A stretch of DNA of 64,000 bases, from the NCBI GenBank assembly GCA_964543475.1, contig CAZIYJ010000003.1:124001-188000 (forward strand). Reading direction: 5' to 3'. This document shows positions 1 through 8,460 of this stretch, one piece after another. The notes below the pieces were generated by a model that saw only the letters and a program-made list of their open reading frames with translations, was not told the origin of the DNA and made no database searches. The DNA comes from JAYSYM01 sp964543475 (lineage in GTDB: Bacteria; Bdellovibrionota; Bdellovibrionia; Bdellovibrionales; JAMPXM01). Within the stretch, counting starts at the first letter, position 1; each line of letters opens with the position of its first letter. Both the position numbers and the translations under genes were made by a program.

Positions 1-326
1 CCAAAGAAGGTGCTAGTGGCTGGAATTAAACCAAGCACGGCTCCTAAGCCCATAACGATCGCTACTGCGCGTGCCCAACTAATTGATCGAGGTAAGCTCA
101 CAGTGTCACCGCTAGATGCCCAGATCCCTGCAATACCAAAAACAACCAACGCGAGTTTATTGATGATGTTCATCGGTAAGAAACCGAGAAATAAACCGTG
201 ACTCGTGTTGAGTTCAAGTGGTCTCAACAAGTCAGTTGAGTAAGTTGAGAACGCAGGAATAAATGCGGCAATACCGATGAGCAGCATGATCGCGCCGCCA
301 ACCATTGCAAATCTTCGCGGATGCAT
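1..326 (-). CDS. Small multi-spanning membrane protein, 5' part only
   Basis: The gene runs off the left edge, so only about 108 N-terminal residues are seen. It starts at an ATG behind a GGAGGT ribosome site. Three hydrophobic stretches are visible (about residues 7-27, 46-69 and 89-108), separated by short polar loops, and the layout recalls DUF4383-type integral membrane proteins. No catalytic motif is visible, so a function cannot be assigned. It is divergent from the L,D-transpeptidase to its right. Confidence 0.6.
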   Translation of the reverse strand, partial: MHPRRFAMVGGAIMLLIGIAAFIPAFSTYSTDLLRPLELNTSHGLFLGFLPMNIINKLALVVFGIAGIWASSGDTVSLPRSISWARAVAIVMGLGAVLGLIPATSTFF

Positions 327-452
327 AGGACCTCCATTGAAATTAAAATGCCTTCAGACTCTGAAATCATAGTGCCTGTGGCTTGGTGGAACATTTAGAA
401 ATTGCAAAGTTATTGCGGCGAACAGGAGTCAATCGAGGCCAAATTTCGCAGA

Positions 453-471
453 CTGTTTAGAGCCTAGACAG
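453..471. promoter_or_regulatory. Inverted repeat in divergent promoter region
   Basis: Two 8-base arms (CTGTTTAG and CTAGACAG) with a 3-base spacer form a near-perfect palindrome with one G-T wobble, inside the 223-base gap between two divergent genes. It could be an operator or a transcript hairpin; no regulator is identified. The rest of the gap shows a second pair of arms (AGAGGG at 484-489 and CCCTCT at 506-511). Confidence 0.3.
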
Positions 472-549
472 ACAAGAATCACTAGAGGGCTCGCGAGGTT
501 AGTATCCCTCTTGCATGACTTTCTGTGTAAGCCACCAGCGGAGAGCCCT

Positions 550-1461
550 ATGATTCTATTACGCAATTTAATGACTGCTTTAGTTTTAATGGTTGGATCA
601 ATTTCTTTTGCGCAAGACCTAATGGTCGAAAATGGCGATCTTGCAGATTACATGACACCAGCTCAGCTGATGCAAGAAGTTGGAGTGTATGAGCCATTTA
701 CTCTTTGGCAAGCGAGCTTTCAAAATCCACGATTAGTGATAGTTATCGACCGCGCTGAAAGAGGATTTTCTCAGACAGCACAAACAATTGAACTTTTTCT
801 TGATGGACAATCAATTGCTTCTTTTAAAACTTCCACTGGAAAAGAAAAACGGGTAACGACTCCAAAGGGCGAAACCTATTTTGCGACAACACCAGTTGGC
901 GAATACCGCATCTACTATCGCAATCGCCACCACAAATCGAACAAATGGAGTGGCGCCGAAATGAACTTCGCGCAATTCTTCAACGGTGGAATTGCAATCC
1001 ATGCAACAACAGAAAGTCACTTTAATGAGCTTGGTCGTCGTGATTCAGGCGGCTGCGCTCGTCTTCTCCCGAGAGATGCAGAAATGCTCTGGGATTTAGT
1101 TGGCAATATTGGTTCAAAAGAAACTAAAGTGATCGTGTTTGATGGTTCAGAGCAAAAGCACCCAATAGCAAATTCTTGGAATGATGTGATGTACGATGAC
1201 GGTGGATTGCCGATGTCGACACCAAAGCCAATGCCAATCGCTACGCCTAGGCCAGTGGCGAAGGCGACTCCGCAGCCAATGCCGAAAGCGACTCCGAAGC
1301 CGACTCCAACTGCTACTCCGAAACCAACGCCGACTCCGGTGCCGCAGTATCCGCCGCAATGGTTGCCTTCACCTAATCCAACGCCACCGCCGCTTCCTCC
1401 GCAAGGAGTTCGCGACACTTATCCATACTGCCGCTCAGGCTTTTGGTGCCCTTACAATTAA
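550..1461 (+). CDS. Secreted L,D-transpeptidase (YkuD) with proline-rich tail
   Basis: A 303-residue protein that should cross-link peptidoglycan stem peptides, or attach proteins to them, in the periplasm. The first 22 residues are a signal peptide. The YkuD domain follows, with a His151 motif (IAIHAT) and the catalytic signature RRDSGGCARL, in which Cys169 would be the nucleophile. Residues after about 225 form a low-complexity tail of repeated TPKP/TPTP units ending in a W/Y-rich stretch, probably a wall-spanning linker. The ATG at 550 has a GGAGA site and gives a clean signal peptide; an upstream in-frame TTG at 511 would not. It ends 4 bases inside the convergent neighbour. Confidence 0.85.
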   Translation: MILLRNLMTALVLMVGSISFAQDLMVENGDLADYMTPAQLMQEVGVYEPFTLWQASFQNPRLVIVIDRAERGFSQTAQTIELFLDGQSIASFKTSTGKEKRVTTPKGETYFATTPVGEYRIYYRNRHHKSNKWSGAEMNFAQFFNGGIAIHATTESHFNELGRRDSGGCARLLPRDAEMLWDLVGNIGSKETKVIVFDGSEQKHPIANSWNDVMYDDGGLPMSTPKPMPIATPRPVAKATPQPMPKATPKPTPTATPKPTPTPVPQYPPQWLPSPNPTPPPLPPQGVRDTYPYCRSGFWCPYN

Positions 1462-2015
1462 TTGCAGTGCTGATAAACTTGAGCGTTTGAGTTAGCCGTG
1501 ATCGTGCACTTTCGTGGGAAGTGAAGCAGACGAACGGCAGCAGCGTCGTCGTCAGCTGAGATCACCTCTACTTGTGAGTTCATGTGCTTCATCCACGCCT
1601 TCGCATTGTATCCAAGGTCGTTGTAGGTGTGAAAGTGATGGACGTGGAAGCTAAGCGAGTCTGCTTGCGCCGCTTCTTTATTTACTTGAGTGAAAGTTTG
1701 TTGGCCACGCTTGTCTCCAAAATTCTGCATTGAAACTTTTCTGCTTACGATACGTCCAACATTAGAAAACAAGCTTTGTACCGTTCCTTCTTCTAAAACA
1801 ATTTTAGACATCGGACCATTTTCGTTCATTGTGCCAACTGCCTTAAGCTCGATGTTGTAAATAGCAATGTCGAGTGCATGTTTGTACAATGGCAAAAACT
1901 TTTTTAGTCCTTTTAAAATTCCGGCTTGTTGCTTTGTGCTCAGGTCAGAAAATTGAGTTGAGGCTTGAGCGAAATTGGAAACTGAAAGAGCGAGAATGAG
2001 AATTAGTGCGCGCAT
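1458..2015 (-). CDS. Secreted protein of unknown function
   Basis: A 185-residue protein with a signal peptide (about 1-18, ending in QAS) behind a GGAGGAT ribosome site. The middle holds a His-rich segment (FHVHHFHTY) and the C-terminus has two cysteines (CTI and QHC) that could form a disulfide. I do not recognise a family. Its last 4 bases overlap the convergent L,D-transpeptidase, so the two share a transcript end. Confidence 0.7.
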   Translation of the reverse strand: MRALILILALSVSNFAQASTQFSDLSTKQQAGILKGLKKFLPLYKHALDIAIYNIELKAVGTMNENGPMSKIVLEEGTVQSLFSNVGRIVSRKVSMQNFGDKRGQQTFTQVNKEAAQADSLSFHVHHFHTYNDLGYNAKAWMKHMNSQVEVISADDDAAAVRLLHFPRKCTITANSNAQVYQHCN

Positions 2016-2239
2016 GGGGGGATCCTCCGATTTTGTTTAGTTGAACGGCCGTAAAACACTATGATTTTCAGGGCTAAGCAACTGCTTTGCTGAACTACAC
2101 AAAAAATTCTCATTCGTTAGGCAATGCAAGGGAGTTAATCCAATCTATCTGTGTGGTGCCACTTCGCCTGGCGTGGGCCTTGCAAAAGATAAGGATGTTA
2201 ATCACCAAGAAGGGTGATTGCGACACCAAGGGGGAAGTT

Positions 2240-2785
2240 ATGGGTCAAATCGTTCTAGCTCTATCGGCACTCTTACTCGTTCAACAAGTCAGTGCGGCAA
2301 GCCCGATCTTGGACCTCAAGCAAGCTGTGCTCGCGGGTACGGGATGCAGTGGAGCATCCGTAAAGGCACTGAGTGGGGATATCCTTCAAATCAAAACGCC
2401 GGGTCTTGCTTTGGATAGTTCGCAAGGTTCGCTAATTTCTCGAAAAGCCTGTTCAGTGGCAATTCCATTTAAGCTTAAGAAGAACCAAAAGATGGTAATT
2501 AGCGCTGGACGGGTGAACGTCGCGCTTAAATTAAAGCGTGGAGATGTTGTCCGATCAAATGCAGAAGTTTTCACTGCTGGCACGCAAGGGGCGCGAGCTG
2601 CGGCAACTGACAATGGACCAAAAAATCAGTTAAGCCTTTTACGTCTAGGTAGCATTGCGACTGCATGTGGCGAAGATGGAATCTTGCGGACGAACCTAAG
2701 CCAGGTGCTAACAGCAAAATCAGCAAGTTCGCGGACTTCTATTCATGGGGCAGTGCTTCGATTGCAAGTCGTGAAATGTATTTGA
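2240..2785 (+). CDS. Secreted protein of unknown function
   Basis: A 181-residue protein. The ATG at 2240 is preceded by an AAGGGGGA site and begins a good signal peptide (MGQIVLALSALLLVQQVSA), so earlier in-frame starts were rejected. The mature part has four cysteines (CSGAS, KACSV, ATACGED and VVKCI), consistent with two disulfides in an exported protein. No family recognised. It lies 31 bases upstream of the transglycosylase-like gene and may be cotranscribed with it. Confidence 0.65.
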   Translation: MGQIVLALSALLLVQQVSAASPILDLKQAVLAGTGCSGASVKALSGDILQIKTPGLALDSSQGSLISRKACSVAIPFKLKKNQKMVISAGRVNVALKLKRGDVVRSNAEVFTAGTQGARAAATDNGPKNQLSLLRLGSIATACGEDGILRTNLSQVLTAKSASSRTSIHGAVLRLQVVKCI

Positions 2786-2816
2786 TCTCTTAGGGGGCGT
2801 TTGATCTAGTATTCGC

Positions 2817-4097
2817 ATGAGAATACTGACGCTTGCCCTCGTATTAATTACGCCGTTTTTATCTTTGGCCGATACCGAAAAAATTGACTGGGCCCAGCCG
2901 CCACTTCTTTGTGTTGAAGATGTGATACCGGCCGTTCCCTCGAAGCCTTGTCCAGACCTATCGGACTTGGTTAATCCCTTAAAAGATGAGCCGACGCTTC
3001 CGGAAAATGAGCTTGCGTGGTGGAAGAATCAAAAATTTGGTCTTAACTATTGCCGATCTGCCGAAGTATTCCGTCGCGAGAAAGAATCTCCAGGGAGTCA
3101 GACAGCTGGAGCAATTGAATTGTCATGGATGCGAATCAACGCGGTGATCGATCGAGATCAAAAAGTAAAAGCAGTTTACGATGCTTCGGCCGCTAACGAC
3201 GTTCCACCTCACATTCTTACGGGTGCCTTCATGCAAGAAAGTATTTTTGCTCCGCTCGGCGTCGCCGATGATGGGGGAAACTTCTCGTGCGGCGTTGGCC
3301 AGATCAACATGACCGAGTGGTGTGATTGGGCTGAAAATCAATCGAGCTCAAAAAAGAAATCAATGAATTGGCCTACAGACGGAGTCAATTGTGCAACAGA
3401 AGCTTCAAAAACTTTTGCGCAGCCATTTTATGAAATTGCAGTGAAGCGTCTCGGGAAGCTGCCAACGTATCGAATGACTTCAAAACACCTCGAAAAAATC
3501 AGTCTTAGCTCTGTGGCTGGGGCGTGGAAAGATGTTTCTCCATCCGTGCAAAAGCGTCGATATGAGCTTGCCACTGCGTTTTTGAAATCATGCATGAAAA
3601 ACGAAGATGCAATTCCGGCGAAAGCGTTTCAGCTAAAAAAGCTTTACACACTGTTTGTTCCGGAAGGCTTAAAGCAACACGAAGTTTATAAATCAAAAGA
3701 GAAGTTCAATAAGAGTTGTTTGCGACCGCAGAACTCAAAAGTTTATCCGGTGCAAACGGGTTGGCTTGTTGCAGTGGGTGCGTACAATGCCGGACCTAAG
3801 GTTCAAGACGCAATGGCATACACTCGTCGCTGGTCGAAAAAAGACGTAGCCGATAAAGACACATTTGTTGGATTTACGCCTCAAGATTTAATTGCTTCGA
3901 TCTATAACGTAGGAACATTCAATCCTAAGTCGGGTAAAGTTGAATTTAGCGATCTCGATGGGAATTCGGCTTCATGGTCACAATTTAAAATCTGTATTCT
4001 TCAAAGGCACATTGCGCGGGTCGTTCAGCACGTGACCCAACCAAATGTATCTCCGCTAGTTGTGAGCCTCGAGGGCACTGCCGGTTGTAAAAAATAA
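2817..4097 (+). CDS. Secreted lytic-transglycosylase-like protein (SLT fold)
   Basis: A 426-residue exported protein (signal peptide about 1-18). The SLT family cleaves the glycan strand of peptidoglycan through one catalytic Glu. The visible signature is QESIF with Glu141, then CGVGQINM (158-165, the counterpart of GLMQ) and AYNAGP (322-327, a hallmark of the fold). About 155 residues separate the last two motifs, much more than in Slt-type enzymes, and the extra part is Lys- and Cys-containing. It is followed after 16 bases by the patatin-like lipoprotein in the same direction, suggesting an envelope-active operon. Confidence 0.78.
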   Translation: MRILTLALVLITPFLSLADTEKIDWAQPPLLCVEDVIPAVPSKPCPDLSDLVNPLKDEPTLPENELAWWKNQKFGLNYCRSAEVFRREKESPGSQTAGAIELSWMRINAVIDRDQKVKAVYDASAANDVPPHILTGAFMQESIFAPLGVADDGGNFSCGVGQINMTEWCDWAENQSSSKKKSMNWPTDGVNCATEASKTFAQPFYEIAVKRLGKLPTYRMTSKHLEKISLSSVAGAWKDVSPSVQKRRYELATAFLKSCMKNEDAIPAKAFQLKKLYTLFVPEGLKQHEVYKSKEKFNKSCLRPQNSKVYPVQTGWLVAVGAYNAGPKVQDAMAYTRRWSKKDVADKDTFVGFTPQDLIASIYNVGTFNPKSGKVEFSDLDGNSASWSQFKICILQRHIARVVQHVTQPNVSPLVVSLEGTAGCKK

Positions 4098-4113
4098 TTC
4101 GTTAAAGGGAACT

Positions 4114-5697
4114 ATGACAAAAAATTTCGCCTTAATTCTTTTTGTGTTTGGATTGGTTGGTTGTGTCGGGGGCGAAAAATCTGAGCCTCAGCTGAGATCG
4201 GTCGCACAAACGCAACCGAACTACTGTATTGCGCTTCGCGGGAACGGAGAGCTGCAACCCGCTCACTGGGGTGCACTTGCTCAGACGATTGAAAAATTTG
4301 GGATCCCTTCTGCAATGTCAGGCGGGAGTTCTGCAAGCATTTCGATGTTCTTGCTAGAATCAATTGCGTTTAATCGAGCTGTCGAAGCGCAATCTGAAAC
4401 TGTTCAAAAGACATCATATGCATTTATGCTCAAAAGCTTGGTCGGCTTTTTTAGCGAGCTTCGGCAAACTCCTCTCTACTCTGATGTCGAAAAATTAATT
4501 GGCGCCGCCAAAGATTTTTCAAAGAGCACCTTGCTCGAAAGTTTGCAAAAAGCAATTGCCGCAGGTCAGTTTCAGACAGCGATGAAGCTTTACAACCAAG
4601 CGGTCTCAAGTGCCGTAGTTGATCCAGATACTACAGATGCTCTCAAGAAAGCATTGGTTGAGTCCGATCTTCCGCGAGCTAATTTTTTGATGAGTCAGTT
4701 AATCGAAACGGCTCGAGTGTTTGGAAAGTTCAACGCAGAGACGGACGACAATTTATTTTTTCGACCGGGAATCGTAAATTTCGAAAAAGCCGCCGAACTC
4801 TTCGGAAGAATATCTGGCTTCTACTCAGCGGAAGGCTCACGCCCACTTGCTGAGGCATGGAGTGAACTTCTTAAAACTTGCTCAGCAGACTCTGAAGGTA
4901 AACTTTGGCAAGAAATCGTTGCGCAGAACCCTCAATGTTCGACTCAGTTTCAGGCTATGTTCAAAAGTTACTTCATGAGTAATGCTTCAAACTTTAAAGC
5001 CGAAGAAAGAATTGTTGGACGACGCTTCGAAATTTATCCATCAACTTCAGTCTTGGTTGATAGCGCTGTCGCAGATTTCAAAAAAGCTAAAGCAATGTAT
5101 CGATCAAGCATGGATCCACACTTCGGGAAAAACTTTAGATTTTCTAATCCAGAAGATATTCGGTTTGGTTACTGGGGAAAGACGGAGCGTCTGAAAGAGA
5201 TTCAGTCCAAGCTTGATCCTTCAGATGAGAAGGCGCGTCGATTCTTAGCGCTCGGCCCAGCGACCTGGAAGCAAGTGTTAGCGCTTTCTCCTGCCGAGCC
5301 AGGGCTTTCTCCAATCAAAGAATTCCGCAATCAATCTGGCAAGGTGTATGCGTCGGCAGGTGGCTGGTCTGATTTACATCCGGTCGATGTTTTAAAAGCT
5401 GCGGGCTGCTCAGATGTTATTTACGTAACTCGCAAAGGGGCCGAGAGTCCATTTGCGCAAGGTATTGCTCGTCGATTGTTGGGCGAGGAAGCTCGGTTCA
5501 AACTTTACGATTCAGCGAACGTGAATAGTTCATTTAATCGCTCAATTCGAAATGCAAATTCGGTTCTTTGTACAAATTGGAATGCGTTTAATGTGAAAAC
5601 TCAAGCGACTGCGCTTATTGAAAATTCGTACAGAAGCCCGATCCTCGATGGAACAAAGAGATCTGCAAAACAAATTCCGGGTTGTACTGCTGAATAG
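4114..5697 (+). CDS. Patatin-like phospholipase-related lipoprotein, catalytic Asp apparently lost
   Basis: A 527-residue lipoprotein with lipobox LVGC (Cys17). Residues 39-80 carry patatin hallmarks: an oxyanion-type RGNGELQPAHWG run and GGSSAS, where Ser72 or Ser73 would be the nucleophile. Residues 412-440 align with the patatin dyad region (normally DGG...NLPV), but the sequence reads SAGGWSDLHPVDVL, so Asp is replaced by Ala415. Between these lies a long helical insert (about 85-400). It may be a non-catalytic relative, or Asp420 may substitute. Patatins hydrolyse acyl lipids. It probably shares a transcript with the transglycosylase-like gene upstream. Confidence 0.65.
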   Translation: MTKNFALILFVFGLVGCVGGEKSEPQLRSVAQTQPNYCIALRGNGELQPAHWGALAQTIEKFGIPSAMSGGSSASISMFLLESIAFNRAVEAQSETVQKTSYAFMLKSLVGFFSELRQTPLYSDVEKLIGAAKDFSKSTLLESLQKAIAAGQFQTAMKLYNQAVSSAVVDPDTTDALKKALVESDLPRANFLMSQLIETARVFGKFNAETDDNLFFRPGIVNFEKAAELFGRISGFYSAEGSRPLAEAWSELLKTCSADSEGKLWQEIVAQNPQCSTQFQAMFKSYFMSNASNFKAEERIVGRRFEIYPSTSVLVDSAVADFKKAKAMYRSSMDPHFGKNFRFSNPEDIRFGYWGKTERLKEIQSKLDPSDEKARRFLALGPATWKQVLALSPAEPGLSPIKEFRNQSGKVYASAGGWSDLHPVDVLKAAGCSDVIYVTRKGAESPFAQGIARRLLGEEARFKLYDSANVNSSFNRSIRNANSVLCTNWNAFNVKTQATALIENSYRSPILDGTKRSAKQIPGCTAE

Positions 5698-5714
5698 GTC
5701 AGTGACTGATTCAG

Positions 5715-6131
5715 CTACTTAACGACCTGTACGCATTGAGATGAGTAGCGATATTTTTGGTCGACGATTAAACTTGAGCTCTGTGGTCCGGTAATGTCTG
5801 GGTTCAAAATCATTCGAACAAAATCATTAGCTTCGTCAACCAAGTGGTAAGTCGTCACTGCGTGAGTCGCAATTTCTCCGGCAGCGAAAGTTGTTTGATG
5901 ACCAGAGATGCTGATCGTTTGCACGTCAGAAGTTTGTGCAGTTGCAGACGCTCGGGTTGCATACTGAACACTGCCAGAAACTGTCTTGTCATCTGCGATG
6001 GTTAAATTTGCCACCATAATGAATTGAGAAATTTTAGCGTCTGCGTTTGGTTTACATTTAATTTCAACCAGCCCAGCTTGTGCGTTTAAGCCAACTAAAG
6101 ACAGGACGGCTGCTAACATCAACTTCGGCAT
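5715..6131 (-). CDS. Secreted protein of unknown function
   Basis: A 138-residue protein with a signal peptide ending LNAQA and a strong GGAGGTAAG site before its ATG. The mature part is rich in Ser/Thr and alternating hydrophobic residues, as in a small beta-sandwich, and has two cysteines (IKCKP and SQCVQ) near its ends. No family recognised. It is convergent with the patatin-like gene (17-base gap). Confidence 0.65.
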   Translation of the reverse strand: MPKLMLAAVLSLVGLNAQAGLVEIKCKPNADAKISQFIMVANLTIADDKTVSGSVQYATRASATAQTSDVQTISISGHQTTFAAGEIATHAVTTYHLVDEANDFVRMILNPDITGPQSSSLIVDQKYRYSSQCVQVVK

Positions 6132-6241
6132 AACTTACCTCCGCGTTATCTGGTTCAGCCCTAACTATTAGACCGCTCAAAGAGGCTTGGGCAACATAAT
6201 AGTTCTTTAGGTCCTGTCTTGTTGTGAAATGGCCATCGAGA

Positions 6242-7126
6242 TTAAAAACGTTTCACGAATTCATCTTCTTTGTCGCTAGTGATCGTATGAACACTCTGAA
6301 ACCGCGGAGTCTTCTTGTTCAAATCAGTAAATCCGTAGACATTCACCTTGGCGCCATGGGGAACAATCGCTGTTTCGCTTTGGACGAAAAATTTCGAACC
6401 TCGATCCTTAAATTTTATTCGAAATCCTTTTGCTTCGCCGATCAATTTGGCTCCTTTGAATGGTGTAAAACTTAAGTAAGCAGTGCCGAGGTGAGTGCGA
6501 ATAGCTAAGAATGTTGCCGACGCATCAAATTGGTCAGCCCACACTTTTCCAGCTCCATCGTAAAGGATAGCCCGCTTAAAACTCATCGGTAGAGTTTTAA
6601 TATCTATTGCAGAGTCATTTGGCCAAATTCCGGGAGTAAATCGTACGACGATCTTCTTATTACCATGTGGAATAACCCAGTTGATTGGAGCAAAGTCTTT
6701 CAAAATAAATCGATCCTCTTTTAGCAACTTGCCGAGCGTAACTTTTTCATCGTTATCGCGTTCCATGCCGTCATATTGCTGAATCAAGACGTTTATCTTC
6801 CCGTCTTTCTCAAGCTTCCACTCGTGACGAATTGCCATTTGTGGGAGCCCCGCCTGAGTGAAGGACCAGTTCGATACGATTGGAGTGTCACTTTGGCCGT
6901 TGAATTCCCATTCCCGAGATTCATTCGCGTCAGAGATAAGTTTTTCTCCGTCAGAGCTCACGATAAAAACTTCACCTGATAGGTGAAGGCGCCACGAGAG
7001 TTCGCTTACCGAGATTTGCTTCAGTTCATCGGTTGCGCGACTAAAGCTATTAGATTGATTATCTTTGGCCTCAGAGATCGAGGACATCGTTAGCATTAAG
7101 ACTAAAATCGAAAACAATTTTTTCAT
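6242..7126 (-). CDS. Secreted protein of unknown function
   Basis: A 294-residue protein with a signal peptide (MKKLFSILVLMLTMSSISEA). The ATG at 7126 sits 7 bases after an AAGGA site and is preferred over an ATG five codons upstream. The mature region is predominantly beta-like with regular aromatic and charged residues and no cysteines in its core. Its last residues are Lys/Arg/Phe. No domain recognised. It lies 39 bases downstream of the sigma/anti-sigma-like pair in the same direction, so it may be part of that operon. Confidence 0.65.
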   Translation of the reverse strand: MKKLFSILVLMLTMSSISEAKDNQSNSFSRATDELKQISVSELSWRLHLSGEVFIVSSDGEKLISDANESREWEFNGQSDTPIVSNWSFTQAGLPQMAIRHEWKLEKDGKINVLIQQYDGMERDNDEKVTLGKLLKEDRFILKDFAPINWVIPHGNKKIVVRFTPGIWPNDSAIDIKTLPMSFKRAILYDGAGKVWADQFDASATFLAIRTHLGTAYLSFTPFKGAKLIGEAKGFRIKFKDRGSKFFVQSETAIVPHGAKVNVYGFTDLNKKTPRFQSVHTITSDKEDEFVKRF

Positions 7127-7165
7127 TAGTTTATCCTTCATAAATCTTGTTTGGTAATCGAGGTT

Positions 7166-7420
7166 CTACTCAAGATTGATGTGAACTCGCTCAATAGTTG
7201 CATTCTCATTTACTTTTTCTTCTGACGAATACTTTCCGCCTGTGAACGCCGTTGCTCCGATCAATATTCCCACGAGGCAGGCAGCTGCGAGCCGAGCCCA
7301 TTCGCCGGGTGTGCGATCGAGTTCACGACGAACTACTTTTTTCCATCGACTCAATTCATGCTTCGACGGTTCCTCGTGTTTCATTGATTTGAATAACTTC
7401 TTTAGGTCTTGATCGTTCAT
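7166..7420 (-). CDS. Small membrane protein, candidate anti-sigma factor
   Basis: An 84-residue protein: a charged cytoplasmic N-terminus (about 1-40), one membrane segment (about 43-60, LAAACLVGILIGATAF) and a short outer tail. It starts at an ATG overlapping the sigma-factor stop (ATGA), with AAAGGAG inside the sigma gene as ribosome site. Position, size and topology fit a minimal anti-sigma factor that tethers the sigma factor to the membrane. No zinc anti-sigma HxxxCxxC motif is present, so the role rests on context. Confidence 0.6.
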   Translation of the reverse strand: MNDQDLKKLFKSMKHEEPSKHELSRWKKVVRRELDRTPGEWARLAAACLVGILIGATAFTGGKYSSEEKVNENATIERVHINLE

Positions 7421-7908
7421 GACCACTCCTTTGATAAAACAATTCGAATTTGTTCTTTTGCTCTGTGTAAGTGACTTTTTACTGTTCCTTCTGGAAGCGA
7501 AAGAACTTCAGAAATTTCACGCGTCGTAATCTCTTCGTCAAAAAACAAGTACAACACTTCTTGTTGCACTTTAGGAAGTTTCGCAACGATCGCCTTTAGC
7601 TTTTCAGCTTCATCTAGTCGTTCGATTTGTTGATGCAGATCAATGTCGCTAGCTAAGTCGGGTGGGTCTTCAAGAATTTCTAGGCGATGCGCCCGCGTGC
7701 TTTCTCGCCAAACATTTTGCGCAATGCCTAAAGCAAAAGCGACTAGAGGGCCGCGAGCAATATCGAAACTTGATCGCTTTTGAATTAGGCGAATAAATGT
7801 CTCTTGGGTCAGATCAGAGGCAGATGCTTGGGCACCTTTAAATTTAAAATATCGATAAAGTCGCGGACCTAGATGGTCTACGACCGAATCCCAGTCCTCA
7901 GTTCCCAT
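7417..7908 (-). CDS. ECF-family RNA polymerase sigma factor
   Basis: A 163-residue sigma-70 family protein. Region 2 is seen at about 15-75 (YRYFKFKG..ASDLTQETFIRL, the DLxQExF-like core), and region 4 at about 105-160 (LPKVQQEVLYLFFDEE...TREISEVLSLPEGTVKSHLHRAKEQI, a helix-turn-helix). ECF sigma factors redirect RNA polymerase to envelope-stress promoters. It is translationally coupled to a small membrane protein and divergent from ohr across 126 bases. A recognition promoter could not be identified with confidence. Confidence 0.88.
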   Translation of the reverse strand: MGTEDWDSVVDHLGPRLYRYFKFKGAQASASDLTQETFIRLIQKRSSFDIARGPLVAFALGIAQNVWRESTRAHRLEILEDPPDLASDIDLHQQIERLDEAEKLKAIVAKLPKVQQEVLYLFFDEEITTREISEVLSLPEGTVKSHLHRAKEQIRIVLSKEWS

Positions 7909-8034
7909 ACAAAGAGATTGTCGGGAAAGACAGGTTTAGTTGCAAAAAAATAGCAATTTGCCCCGTTTTTCGACGCGGCCGCGCCTTTAACTATCTGGGC
8001 CGCAGGGTTAGGCTCTCGAAAAAGGGAGAAATCA

Positions 8035-8460
8035 ATGGAATTAGCGTACACGGCAAAAGCAAAAGTAAGTGGCGGGCGTGCAGAAGGCACTGGAGAGAGC
8101 TCAGATGGCAATTTGAAAGTGAAATTGAGCTACCCAAAAGAGCTTGGCGGAAACGGTACCGGAACTAATCCGGAGCAACTTTTTGCTGTCGGCTATGCCG
8201 CATGTTTTGAGGGAGCAATGGGAGTCGTTGCAAAAAATCAGAAAGTTAGTCTCGGACGATTCTGGATCGATTCAGAAGTTATGCTTTATAAGACTCCTGA
8301 AGGTGGATTTAAGATCGGTGCGCAACTTAATGTGAATACACCAGAGCTCGATCAACAAACTGCTAAAGCACTCGTAGATCAGGCTCATCAAGTTTGTCCT
8401 TACTCGAATGCCACTCGCGGTAATATCGATGTAAAGCTAAATGTAATCGGAAAACAGTAA
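8035..8460 (+). CDS. ohr: Organic hydroperoxide resistance protein (OsmC/Ohr family)
   Basis: A 141-residue thiol peroxidase that reduces organic hydroperoxides in the cytoplasm. The two redox cysteines are in the expected places: GYAACFEGAM and HQVCPYSNATRGN. Length matches the Ohr subfamily. The ATG has a GGGAG site. It is transcribed away from the ECF sigma factor, and its stop directly abuts the convergent pyrF stop. No MarR-type OhrR gene is adjacent. Confidence 0.9.
   Translation: MELAYTAKAKVSGGRAEGTGESSDGNLKVKLSYPKELGGNGTGTNPEQLFAVGYAACFEGAMGVVAKNQKVSLGRFWIDSEVMLYKTPEGGFKIGAQLNVNTPELDQQTAKALVDQAHQVCPYSNATRGNIDVKLNVIGKQ

Noticed and set aside
1017..1418. Long minus-strand Gly/Val-rich reading frame
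   Set aside because: It is the complement of the proline-rich tail of the L,D-transpeptidase and has no signal, ribosome site or independent coding signs.
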